A stretch of 64,000 nucleotides of DNA, taken from assembly GCF_022200785.1 (NCBI RefSeq), contig NZ_CP087585.1, positions 1,488,001 to 1,552,000 of the forward strand, given 5' to 3'. Position numbers and translations under genes: made by a program. Shown one piece after another: positions 8,789 to 18,500 of the stretch. This DNA comes from Pedobacter mucosus (lineage in GTDB: Bacteria; Bacteroidota; Bacteroidia; Sphingobacteriales; Sphingobacteriaceae). The notes under the pieces were generated by a model. The model was not told the DNA's origin and made no database searches. It saw only the letters and a program-made list of their open reading frames with translations. The first letter of the stretch is position 1. Every line of letters starts with the position of its first letter.

Positions 8789-10513
8789 ATGCAGTCGTTA
8801 ATTAAAGATCTTGCTGCAATCAGTGATCGGAAAACATGTGCACTAATCTCTTCTAATGGCAATATAGATTGGTATTGTCCAAATCGTTTTGATGGAAAGT
8901 CAGTATTCTCTACACTAATTGATGAAAAAAAGGGAGGGTTTTGGAAAATTCATAATTCAGAAAAAACATTTCTAAGTAGGCAATTTCATGATAGAAGTAG
9001 TGTGCTTAATTCGTATTTCGCTATTAATGGAAATGGATTTACAATAACCGATTTTATGCCTCTTGATTTGGATTGGAATGGAATCTGTAGAAAATTTTCA
9101 AAGGCCCCAGAAATCATCATAAATCAAATCAGTATTCGCCCAAATTATGGTTTAGAAGCAGAGAATTATATTTTGAAGTCGCCGAACATAATCTATTTGG
9201 AACGTATTGGTTTATGGTTACATTGTTCTCAACCACTTAATATTGAAAACGACATCATTTCATTCTCGATTCAAAAAGGAGAAGAAGGATGGGCTGCGAT
9301 TATCGACAAGCCTACATTATGCCTTGAAGATATAGATACTTCTCTTTCAAAAACGTTAGAAAATTGGCAAAAGGTAGCTGACTTAGTTAATTACCACGGA
9401 CCATACGAAAACGACGTTCGTGATTCGCTTAGGGCATTGCAACAAATGGTTTATGAGCCAACAGGCGGTATAGTTGCCGCTCCAACTACATCCTTACCTG
9501 AGGTAATTGGTGGAGAACGGAACTACGATTACCGTTATGTATGGATGCGTGATGCGGCTTTAATCACATCTTCTTTAACACAAATTATAACGACTGGAGA
9601 ACTAGAAGAAAAATTTATTGCATTTATAGCCGGCGCAATGGATAAAAATGAAGAAGATCATGTTTCTTGCTTTTATGCGATAGATCAGACAAAGGCACTG
9701 GATATGCAAGAGTTGCCTTTAGCAGGATATTTAGAAAGCAAACCAGTTCGAATTGGAAATTCTGCAGCGAATCAGTTTCAATTAGATGCTGAGGGCAGCA
9801 TTCTTATTGCTTGTGGTTTAATTTATAAAAAATTTGGTAAAAGACATAACTGGGAAACCGTAAATAAAATTGCCGATTATATTTGCAAAAACTGGGAGCG
9901 GAAGGATAATGGCATTTGGGAGGAAGAGCAACAGCAGCATTATACATCCAGTAAAGCCTTTGCCGCCCGCGGTTTAGAGCTTATTGCACCTTTTCAAGAG
10001 GATAAAGAACTGGCTCAACGTTGGATTTATAACGCTGGTTTAATTCGTGAATTTATTAACAAGAATTGTATGACAAGCGACGGTGCTTATGCCGTACATG
10101 CAGGATCAGAAGATGTTGACATTTCAGCTGCACTTTTTGTGCCTTTCGGATTCGATAAAGCAGATAGCGATGCAATGTTAGCCACAGTAGCCGCATTAGA
10201 AAAAAATTACAATGAAAAAGACCTTTATCGTAGGCATTTACTCGAATTTGATTCTTCAAAAGAAGGTGCTTTTTTAGCTGGAAGTTGTTGGATGGCGCAT
10301 TATTACGCCATCTCAGGAAATGTTGAAAGATCAAAAACAATTTTGGATGCCATTTTGTCTTTCAGCAATGACCTTGGGTATTTTAGTGAAGAAGCAGAAC
10401 CTTCAACTGGAAAAATGCTTGGCAATTTTCTTCAAACATTTGTTCATTCTTCATTTATATGTGCCGTAAATGGTTATAAACTGGCTTTATCAGGAAAAAA
10501 TAGCGCTGTATAA
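8789..10513 (+). CDS. Glycoside hydrolase family 15 protein (glucoamylase/trehalase-like)
   Basis: 574 residues, near the usual 590-620 of bacterial GH15 proteins. An N-terminal beta-sandwich begins with IKDLAAISDRKTCALISSNGNIDWYC, here given only by its parts ISDRKTCAL and GNIDWYCPNRFD. The (alpha/alpha)6 barrel has NYDYRYVWMRDAAL and LGYFSEEAEP (Glu534/Glu535) followed by LGNFLQTFVHS, the conserved catalytic C-terminal segment. Related enzymes hydrolyse trehalose or alpha-glucans. No signal peptide, so an intracellular role such as trehalose breakdown fits. It heads an operon with an SDR (18-base gap) and an alpha/beta hydrolase. Confidence 0.87.
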   Translation: MQSLIKDLAAISDRKTCALISSNGNIDWYCPNRFDGKSVFSTLIDEKKGGFWKIHNSEKTFLSRQFHDRSSVLNSYFAINGNGFTITDFMPLDLDWNGICRKFSKAPEIIINQISIRPNYGLEAENYILKSPNIIYLERIGLWLHCSQPLNIENDIISFSIQKGEEGWAAIIDKPTLCLEDIDTSLSKTLENWQKVADLVNYHGPYENDVRDSLRALQQMVYEPTGGIVAAPTTSLPEVIGGERNYDYRYVWMRDAALITSSLTQIITTGELEEKFIAFIAGAMDKNEEDHVSCFYAIDQTKALDMQELPLAGYLESKPVRIGNSAANQFQLDAEGSILIACGLIYKKFGKRHNWETVNKIADYICKNWERKDNGIWEEEQQQHYTSSKAFAARGLELIAPFQEDKELAQRWIYNAGLIREFINKNCMTSDGAYAVHAGSEDVDISAALFVPFGFDKADSDAMLATVAALEKNYNEKDLYRRHLLEFDSSKEGAFLAGSCWMAHYYAISGNVERSKTILDAILSFSNDLGYFSEEAEPSTGKMLGNFLQTFVHSSFICAVNGYKLALSGKNSAV

Positions 10514-10531
10514 ATTAAAATAATCATATAT

Positions 10532-11341
10532 ATGAATTTAGATATTAAAGGAAAAGTAGCCATAATTACTGGCGCTGATTCAGGTATTGGCCTGGAGACT
10601 GCTAAACGGTTAGCAGAAGGTGGAGCAACTATTATTCTTGCTGATTTAAAAGAAGAGGAATTGCAAAAGGCGGTTGGTGAGGTAAAAGCATTTGCACCTA
10701 ATGTTACCGTGACTTCGGTTACGGTAGACATTACCGATAATGAAAGTGTGCTTCGCTTTGCGAAACAAGTAAAAGAAGATTTTAATGGCGCACATATTCT
10801 TGTAAATTGTGCAGGGGCAAGAGGTGCGGCTGGCGATTTTTTAACGCTAACGGATGAGGATTGGCAAGAAACAATTGATGCAGATCTGCTTGGTGCAGTT
10901 CGCTTATGCAGGGCCTTCATTCCGCAGTTACAAGAAAACGGATGGGGGAGAGTGGTTTTGGTCGCATCAGAAAATGCTTACCAACCTTACGAAGAGGAAT
11001 CTCCTTATAATGCATGCAAAGCCGGAATTATAAATCTTTCAAAATGTTTATCCAGGGCTTATTCAAAAGATGGTCTTTTATTTAATTGTGTATCGCCAGC
11101 GTTTATTGCTACACCAATGACGGATGCCATGATGGATGATTTAGCGAAGGAACATGGCACATCCCGGGAAGAAGCTATCGAATGGTTTTTAAAAAATAAA
11201 CGACCAAATTTAGCCGTTGGTAGGAGAGGTGAGCCCGGAGAAGTGGCGAATGTTATTGCATTTCTTTCTTCAAACTTGGCGAGCTTTGTAAACGGTAGCA
11301 ACTATCGAATTGATGGTGGTGCTGTTGAATCCGCATTTTAA
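10532..11341 (+). CDS. SDR-family oxidoreductase
   Basis: 269 residues of the classical short-chain dehydrogenase fold: cofactor motif TGADSGIG (residues 15-22), NCAGA, the catalytic Ser in LVASENAY and Tyr-x3-Lys in SPYNACKAG, and C-terminal SFVNGSNYRIDGG. The acidic residue after beta-2 (LADLKEEE) suggests NAD(H) rather than NADP(H). Substrate unknown. It sits 18 bases after GH15 and 17 bases before the alpha/beta hydrolase, so all three are probably one transcript. Confidence 0.88.
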   Translation: MNLDIKGKVAIITGADSGIGLETAKRLAEGGATIILADLKEEELQKAVGEVKAFAPNVTVTSVTVDITDNESVLRFAKQVKEDFNGAHILVNCAGARGAAGDFLTLTDEDWQETIDADLLGAVRLCRAFIPQLQENGWGRVVLVASENAYQPYEEESPYNACKAGIINLSKCLSRAYSKDGLLFNCVSPAFIATPMTDAMMDDLAKEHGTSREEAIEWFLKNKRPNLAVGRRGEPGEVANVIAFLSSNLASFVNGSNYRIDGGAVESAF

Positions 11342-11358
11342 TTATATTAATTGTTTAT

Positions 11359-12105
11359 ATGGAAACTAACTCGCTAAAAAAAGAACAAAAAACACTGGTA
11401 TTTCTACATTATTTTGGAGGTTCTGCAGCGAGTTGGCATTGGGTAAAAAATTTACTTCAGAAAGAATATCAGTGTTTTGCTTTGGATTTTCCAGGCTGTG
11501 GTGGCACGGAAAGCGGTGCAAATCCGTCTATTAAAAGTATGGCTGATTTTGTTAGAACGCATTTGAAAAGTTTAAATATAAAGAGCTGTATTCTTATTGG
11601 ACACTCTATGGGTGGAAAAATTGCTTTACAAGTAGCAATCGATGATGCCGATAATAATATAATCGATCAATTAATTTTAGTTGCTCCTTCACCACCAAGT
11701 ATTGAAGAAATGCCTGAAAAGCAAAAAGCTACGCTACGAGAACCACAAGATGAAAGCGAAGCTGAGAAGAATGTTAAGGATGCAACTGTAAAAATTTTAG
11801 GTGAAGCGCAATATAAAACCGCAATTGAAACTCAATTAATGGTTCGTTTATCGGTGAGGAAATGGTGGGTTGATGAAGGTGTAAATGATTCTATCGCTGA
11901 TAAAAGCAAGCGACTGAAGCTACCAATAACGGTAATTGCTTCGAAAACTGATCCAGCAATTACCTACCAAATGACTAATCAAGAAACGATGCCAAACTTG
12001 CCTTCTCATGCAATACTTGTCTCAACAACTAATGTTGGGCATTTATTACCGTTGGAAGATCCACTATATTTAGCTGAAACAATTCAGAAAATATTAACTT
12101 CTTAA
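11359..12105 (+). CDS. Alpha/beta-fold hydrolase
   Basis: 248 residues. Oxyanion-hole motif LHYFGGSAASW near the N-terminus, nucleophile elbow GHSMGG, a later Asp in ASKTDPAITY and the catalytic His in VGHLLPLEDP. This is the Abhydrolase_1 pattern of esterases, lactonases or haloperoxidase-like enzymes. No signal peptide. It is the last gene of the GH15-SDR-hydrolase operon and is followed by a bidirectional terminator. If the SDR oxidises a sugar, a lactonase role would be logical, but this is speculation. Confidence 0.85.
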   Translation: METNSLKKEQKTLVFLHYFGGSAASWHWVKNLLQKEYQCFALDFPGCGGTESGANPSIKSMADFVRTHLKSLNIKSCILIGHSMGGKIALQVAIDDADNNIIDQLILVAPSPPSIEEMPEKQKATLREPQDESEAEKNVKDATVKILGEAQYKTAIETQLMVRLSVRKWWVDEGVNDSIADKSKRLKLPITVIASKTDPAITYQMTNQETMPNLPSHAILVSTTNVGHLLPLEDPLYLAETIQKILTS

Positions 12106-12136
12106 TCCGGTATTAAATCATATTTGATTAAAAGTG

Positions 12137-12166
12137 AAAGCCAGAACTTAATCGTTCTGGCTTTTA
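12137..12166. terminator. Bidirectional terminator between convergent genes
   Basis: AAAGCCAGAAC (12137-12147) pairs perfectly with GTTCTGGCTTT (12154-12164) around a TTAATC loop, with T-run on one side and A-run on the other. It serves the hydrolase gene (plus) and the SDR gene (minus). Confidence 0.9.
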
Positions 12167-12174
12167 ATATTTAG

Positions 12175-13074
12175 TTATGGATGTCCGTTTCCTCCAGCAG
12201 AACCGTAAATCTGCCCCGTAGCAAAACTAGCTTCATTATCTGCAAGTTGCACAAATATTGATGCAAGTTCGGCTGGTTGTCCAGGTCTTCCTAATGGTGT
12301 TGCTTCACCAAATTTTACAATAGAATCTTGCGGCTGTCCACCACTTATCTGCAATGGTGTCCAAACTGGTCCGGGCGCCACACCGTTTACTCTAATGCCT
12401 TTTGGTCCTAATTGCTTTGCCAACGATTTAACGTAAGCTACATTAGCTGCCTTCGTTTGTGCATAATCAAATAAATTTTCCGACGGATCATATGCCTGCA
12501 CCGAAGTAGTTGCAATTATAGCTGCACCTTCTGGTAAAAATGGCAAAGCTGCCTTTGTAATCCAAAATGGCGCATAAATATTGGTTTTGATTGTAGCATC
12601 AAAACCCGCTGCAGAAATATCTAAGATGGAATCTACCGCCTGCTGTCTACCAGCATTATTTACTAGAATATCAATTCCTCCAAGTTTTTCTGCGGCTTCA
12701 TTTACCAATGTTTGGCAAAAAGCTTCTGTAGTGATATCGCCGGGAATTGCATATCCTCTACGGCCGGCTGCTTCTATTAATGCTATAACTTCATCAGCAT
12801 CTGATTGTTCTTCTGGTAAATAATTAATGGCAACATCTGCGCCTTCTCTTGCGTAAGCAATTGCAGCAGCCCGGCCAATACCCGAATCGCCACCAGTAAT
12901 TAAGGCTTTACGGCCTGTAAGTCTGCCGTTTCCTTTATAACTTTTTTCTCCATGATCAGGAATAGGATCCATTTGCGACGATAAACCAGGCGCTTGTTGT
13001 GGCTGCTTTTCGAATGGCGGTTGTGGATATTTTGTTACTGGATTTACTAAGGGTTTCTGATTTTGTTCTGACAT
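12175..13074 (-). CDS. SDR oxidoreductase, general-stress (YhdF/YdaD-like) type
   Basis: 299 residues with the roughly 45-residue N-terminal extension (KYPQPPFEKQPQQAPG...MDPIPDHGEKSYKG) that marks the YhdF/GSP39-like branch. Cofactor motif TGGDSGIG, NNAG, catalytic Ser in TTSVQAY and Tyr-x3-Lys in FDYAQTKAAN, then VNGVAPGPVWTPLQ. In Bacillus, relatives belong to the sigma-B stress regulon; true substrates are not established. Gene is alone and convergent with the GH15 operon. The terminator at 12137-12166 serves it too. Confidence 0.87.
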   Translation of the reverse strand: MSEQNQKPLVNPVTKYPQPPFEKQPQQAPGLSSQMDPIPDHGEKSYKGNGRLTGRKALITGGDSGIGRAAAIAYAREGADVAINYLPEEQSDADEVIALIEAAGRRGYAIPGDITTEAFCQTLVNEAAEKLGGIDILVNNAGRQQAVDSILDISAAGFDATIKTNIYAPFWITKAALPFLPEGAAIIATTSVQAYDPSENLFDYAQTKAANVAYVKSLAKQLGPKGIRVNGVAPGPVWTPLQISGGQPQDSIVKFGEATPLGRPGQPAELASIFVQLADNEASFATGQIYGSAGGNGHP

Positions 13075-13545
13075 TTTATAAGATTTTTACTGTTAATAAT
13101 ATGTAGTCTTTGACTAATTAAATTAAAAGACTGGGAAATATGCTATCGATCCCAACGAAATAATAACAGTAAAAATTGCCGCATTGTTCATTAATGATTA
13201 AAAAAGCCACTAATTTTTTTCAAAGCATGATTTTATCGATGCTGAATTTTCAAAAGAGATTTGAAAATGTTTAAGCTAATCTCCGTTAGGATGTTGATGT
13301 TTTATAGTAATAAGTTAAGCATTCAGACATGCTATAAAAAGAAATTATTAGTATTTTTTAATAGGACATAAGTACCAGATTTTTATAAATTTTGCCACGA
13401 TAATTTTTTATATTTAATTAACATTTCAATCTACCTGTCCCAAACGAATTAAATCAGCAACCAAAATACGTCAACATTTCATTTTCCGTTGCATCACGTT
13501 TTGATAGACTTTCTAGAATTAATACCTATTTCTAAATTAAAATCT
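13075..13545. other. Intergenic region with two adjacent dyads
   Basis: About 470 bases between divergent units. AGCAT-N10-ATGCT (13224-13243) is directly followed by TTTTCAAA-AGAGA-TTTGAAAA (13247-13267). These could be operators or folded leader; no T-tract follows. No gene is seen. Confidence 0.4.
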
Positions 13546-13947
13546 ATGAATACATTTCAGATTAAGGATACAGGTGATATCCTACTAACTGCAGATTTAA
13601 CTTCTACAGGTCCAGTATATACAATGGCCATGATTGTTGATGTTAGTGCACCTGAAAATGCGAAAATAATTGCAGAGCCTAAATTAAAGGACGAGGACGG
13701 CGATATTAAATCGCAAAAAATAGGAACTTCAAAAACCTTAAAAGGTAAACGCCTTAGTTTAATTAGCCAAACTGGGATGATTGGAACAAATAAAGAAGAT
13801 CGCCTTGCCATGGCAAAACTCGTAAAAGGAAAATATAAAATTGAATGCGGTGTTACTACTGAAGATTATGGCGAGCCTACTATCACCATTGCTGAAAATG
13901 AAGAACAAGTGTATGTCTACGTAATTTTTACCTTGGATTTTATATGA
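13546..13947 (+). CDS. Unknown small protein, first gene of a coupled pair
   Basis: 133 residues from the ATG at 13546; an upstream ATG at 13489 would add 19 residues that look like translated leader, so the internal start is preferred. No signal peptide or membrane segment. The predicted fold is mostly beta, with alternating strands (ILLTADLTSTGPVYTMAMIVDV) given here in part as GPVYTMAMIVDV and YVYVIFTLDF at the end. I recognise no family. The stop overlaps the start of the next gene (ATGA), which implies translational coupling with a secreted partner. Confidence 0.7.
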   Translation: MNTFQIKDTGDILLTADLTSTGPVYTMAMIVDVSAPENAKIIAEPKLKDEDGDIKSQKIGTSKTLKGKRLSLISQTGMIGTNKEDRLAMAKLVKGKYKIECGVTTEDYGEPTITIAENEEQVYVYVIFTLDFI

Positions 13948-15086
13948 AAAAGCACCTTATTCTGATGCTATTGGCATTTTCATTATTTGCCAATGCTCAG
14001 CAAGAGAAGAAGGAGATTAAGATTTTAGATTTAAGTGCTCCCAATTCACCAGCGTTTACGCTAACAGATCTTAGTCCTACTTTGGTTGAAAATCCTGCTA
14101 CACCAAAAGCTTTTGTTTTAGGCATTGCACAGTCATTTGGTCAAACTAAAAATGGGTTTCCTGATAATTATGCAGTAGGATTTACGCCTTATTGGTGGAT
14201 CAAAAAGGAAGGGTATTCAGTTTATAATTATATTGGTTTATTGCGAAATAATGGTGATCAGAACGGTGAAGTTAAAGAAGATGTATTTTCAGGAATAAAG
14301 TTTGTTAATCTATCTATTGCTTTTGTAAATAAGGATTTGATACCTGATGATGCAATGGATCAGCAACAAATTTTTTCTTTCGGCGCTAGAACAACACTTT
14401 TAAAAGGTCATAGAAAAGGATATGCAAAAGAAGTTGATCAAGCGATTAAAACTTGGACTACAGCAGCAAATAAAGCATTTATCACCAACAAAGAAATAAG
14501 ATTGCAAATTGCACTTCATCCTGAAAAATCAGCAGAATTATTAAAGAATTGGGATTATTCTGATCAAGAACCATCTATGGATAATCTTAATATGCTCTTC
14601 GCAGAAAAACCTATTATCAAAGTTGATTTATCCGCTGCACATGCAATTTATGGAATAGATGATAAGCAGTATAAAAGTGGTCGGACAGGTGTGTGGACCA
14701 CAATATCTAGTTATTTTCCGATAGGATATGTAAACAATAAACCAAACAATAGCTACTTTAATTTTAATGGTTCCATAAGGTATCAGGAAGATCATTTTTC
14801 TAAAAGTGATGACGGCAATATCGGTTTGAACCGTTCTTTGGATGCAGGTGGAAAATTTGCCTTAGAAATTAACGATTTTTCAATAGGGGTAGAGTGGCTT
14901 CATCGCTGGAACAATGCAGAATTTGGCAATCAAAATCGAACCGTTGGTTTGATCAATTATAGAATTGCAGATGGTATATTTTTGAATGGTAGTTTCGGGA
15001 AAAACTTCGATGTACCAAATAAACTTATTACTGCCTTAAGCATTAATTGGGGAATTGGAAAAGAGAAAATTAGAACGAGTAATTAA
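13944..15086 (+). CDS. Secreted protein of unknown function, possible outer-membrane beta-barrel
   Basis: 380 residues. A signal peptide (MKKHLILMLLAFSLFANAQ, cleavage near residue 19) is followed by a region of alternating hydrophobic residues with many aromatic girdle-like positions (GFTPYWWIKKEGYSVYNYIGLL, here as YWWIKKEGYSVYNY) and C-terminal strands such as TVGLINYRIADG, FLNGSFGKNF and ITALSINWGIG. This fits an outer-membrane barrel but no named family is recognised. Translationally coupled to the preceding 133-residue protein. Confidence 0.72.
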   Translation: MKKHLILMLLAFSLFANAQQEKKEIKILDLSAPNSPAFTLTDLSPTLVENPATPKAFVLGIAQSFGQTKNGFPDNYAVGFTPYWWIKKEGYSVYNYIGLLRNNGDQNGEVKEDVFSGIKFVNLSIAFVNKDLIPDDAMDQQQIFSFGARTTLLKGHRKGYAKEVDQAIKTWTTAANKAFITNKEIRLQIALHPEKSAELLKNWDYSDQEPSMDNLNMLFAEKPIIKVDLSAAHAIYGIDDKQYKSGRTGVWTTISSYFPIGYVNNKPNNSYFNFNGSIRYQEDHFSKSDDGNIGLNRSLDAGGKFALEINDFSIGVEWLHRWNNAEFGNQNRTVGLINYRIADGIFLNGSFGKNFDVPNKLITALSINWGIGKEKIRTSN

Positions 15087-15160
15087 TGAAAGAAAATAGT
15101 AGAAATACTGAATTTAAATATCACTAAATACTCGTTTCTATAGTCAAAATTAATTTCCTT

Positions 15161-15400
15161 TTATAGAGGCGCAGCTACCACATCATTTACCTCAAAGCCA
15201 CCGTAACCAAGCATTTCGGCATTGTGGTTAACGATAAGATTTAGCTTTAATCTTTCAATAAGCTCTTTGGCCCTAAAAATATTGCGATGGATATCTGCCA
15301 TACCACGGATTTCAATACCTCGTTTAAGCATTTTAAATTTATTAGGCTCAAACCTTTGTATAAATTTCTGAAGATCAGCACTGATTTTATTTTCTGTCAT
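15161..15400 (-). CDS. Hypothetical 79-residue protein
   Basis: 79 residues, helical and basic (DLQKFIQRFEPNKFKMLKRG, RAKELIERLKLN), with no signal peptide. It lies downstream of the alpha-2-macroglobulin gene on the same strand with a 120-base gap. No family recognised. Codon use looks normal for the window, and the opposite strand has no competing gene, so it is probably real. Confidence 0.5.
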   Translation of the reverse strand: MTENKISADLQKFIQRFEPNKFKMLKRGIEIRGMADIHRNIFRAKELIERLKLNLIVNHNAEMLGYGGFEVNDVVAAPL

Positions 15401-15520
15401 ATATATTATTATGCTGATAAAGCAATATAAATAAAAATTGTTTGCTTAGCAGGCAATTATTTTAATTTTATAGACATAAATCATAAGATAACCATCATGC
15501 CATAAATAAATTACAGGTAA

Positions 15521-18500
15521 TTATTTAATTACCTGCACCCATTTCCCTGCTTGTGTTGCTGAAATATTATTATTGTACATCGCTTCGCATTGTACCGCTG
15601 ACAAGTAATATTTTCCCAAATAAGAGGCGTTTAAGAGAACCTTATAAATTAGATTTTCATTTTCTCTGATATTGAAATAAGTAAAAACCCGATCATCTCT
15701 TATATCCTGATAAGTAAACGAAGAGGAAGCTAAAATACTTTGATTGTCGTTTATTCGGGTATTTATTATTTCCCAACCTGAAGGAAAAATTTGCGTTAAA
15801 GCCATTTGCTCATAGTAGCCCATTTTACCAGGATTTTTAATATTTACTTCAGCATAAAAATCAGTTCCTTGCTTTAAAGTTGTTGGGTCTAAAATTGTTC
15901 CGTTTAAGCGTTTATAAGTTACATTCATGTTTAACACTTCCGGCTTATTGGGAGTGAAATTATTTTGCCCGGCAACAGGTTGTCCGGCTAATATTAAACG
16001 GACAAACAACACATTGGCTCCATTATTTGTAATTGACGTTTTATTGCCTTTGAAAGATACCGCTGCACTATTTATATATTGATTAACATTAACTGCAGCC
16101 GTTTTTCCATCTAGTGAATATTGATATTGTAATTTATTCGCAGATTTATTCGAGCCGCAGAATTTAGCAATTGCAAGCAAACTATAAGCTGTTGTTTGGG
16201 TGCTGTACCAGGTATTTTCTCCTAATTTAGCAGCCAATGGTTGAAGTAAACTTGCCGCTTTCGCTTTTTGGCCCATCAATGTAAGTGTTTCCAGAATCAT
16301 TGCATCATCCCTAACTTCAGATCCGTATGTTCCCCCTAATTGAGTATAAGGTTTAACGGCAATACTCAATCCCTTAATCATATTTTGAGCAACTTCATTT
16401 TGACCTACAATTTTATACGCCGCTGCAAGTCGCCATTTAGAGGCGACAGAAAGATATTCAAATGCTTTTAAACGATTCATTGCAGCGATTTCTGGTTTTT
16501 TGGCTAAGGCTAAAACATATAAACGATATGCTTGTGATAAATCTCCACCATAAAAATTGTTGCTGTTTGGTGCCCAGTTTATTGCTTTAGATTTTTCGAA
16601 ACGCAACAAATCAGCCAGCAAGCCAACAGGCAATGTATAGCCTGCATTTTGCGCTTCAATTAAAAAATGCCCTGCATAATTACTTCCCCATTCATCTGAA
16701 GCACCTTCGCCTGGCCAATATGATAAACCACCATCAGTACCCTGAAAACCTTTAATTCGGTTAATACCAATTTTTATATTTTTCTCTGTTGTAATTTTTT
16801 GCTGTTCGCTTAGCGGACTTAATCTATCTAAATATAGCTGAGGAAATATGCTGGAAGTGGTTTGTTCTATACATCCGTGAGGATATTGAATAAGATAATT
16901 CAACCTTTTAGCCAAGTTTAAAGATGGGATAGAAGACACTTCAAGCGTTCCAGAATTTGTACTGTTCATCCCGATAGGTAAATAATTAGATTCCCATTTT
17001 GTATGTGGTTGTACACTTGCTGAAATTACGTTTGTGATGTAAGGATTTGGATTTCTAATGTCCATTTCTACACTATAGATTGTTTTTTCATTACCACTTT
17101 GAGCTACTACATTAATTTTTGCAATGCCTATTTTATCTGGCGCTTTTAATTCAAAATAAGCAACTTTTTCGCCCACCTGCCTGTATAAAAGTTGTTGTTT
17201 GCTCGTGCCGTTTATCAATAAGTTATTCGCATTAAGTTGTACGGTAACACTTTTTAAATTATTTTCTGTGGTGAATACCGTAACGGGCAACGTAAAACTC
17301 TCGCCCGGACCAATCACTCTTGGCAGCGTTGCCAAAACCATTAGTGGCTTTTTAACTTGAACGGATTTTTCTGCAAATCCATAGGCTGCATTTTCGCCAG
17401 CAACAACCATGGCCCTAACTGCCCCAATATATTGTGGCAATTTAAATGTGTGGGTTTTACTTTCGCCTTTATTTAAGGTAAAAGGGCCCATATATTTTAC
17501 AACTGCTGTAAAGCGATTTGCCTTTGCAGGATTTAAATTTCGGTTGATACTTCCATCTCCTCCAATACTTAAAATACGTTCTAAATTACCGCCCCAAGCT
17601 CCTAAAACGTAGTCGAATAAATCCCAGGTTTTTACACCTAGGCCTTCGCGGGCATAAAATGTACGATGTGGATCGGGGGTTTTGAACCTTGTTAAATCCA
17701 ATAATCCTTCATCAACCAAAGCAACAGTATAAGTCATGGCTTTACCATTTTGCTCGCCGATGGTTATCGAATTTTCCGTCTCTGGCTTGATCTTATCAAG
17801 CATTTTGATTGTAGGTTTAAGAATTGTTTGCGGATCTTCTATAGAGATTGGAATGGCACCATACATCCTGATAGGTAAATCGTTAATGGTTTGTGCATGA
17901 GGTTGGAAGAGCGTAATGTTTGCGAACACATTCGGCGCCATTTCTTTTTCTGCCTTAAATTTATATTGCGTTTGACCGGCTTTTGTATCAATCCAAAAGG
18001 TTTTCAAAACCCGACTTCCATTTTCAATAGAAATTAAAGCTCTACCATTTTTAGCTGTCGGGATGGTTAAGATAATATCTTCCCCAACAACAAATTTTTC
18101 TTTATTAGCGGTAAAAGATAGCATAGAAGCTTCCGTTGGATTACTTCCTTGTTCGCGTTGCGCCCAACCTGGCCAATCAATATAAACGGATTTACCTGTA
18201 ACATGACCGCCATTTACATCGCGAACTATAATTAAATATCGGCCCCATTCAGGCTCATTTATCCTTAAATTCCAACTTCCTTTGCCATTAACTAGTTTTA
18301 CCTGATGGGTTTCTATCAATTTATTGAATTGGTTCTGCGTAAAATTGGCGTAAGTATCTTGATTATCCTGTTCCCACCACCAACGCCATTGCGTTTTGTA
18401 CAATTCTACCTGAACAGTTTTATTTCCTAATAACAACTTTCCATCCGTGTTAACATTTACAATTTCAATTTTATGATCTTTTCCAGTTACCAGCATTCCA

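Noticed and set aside
13489..13545. Upstream start for the 133-residue unknown protein
   Set aside because: The 19 added residues are not supported by any leader feature; the internal ATG at 13546 gives a compact protein.
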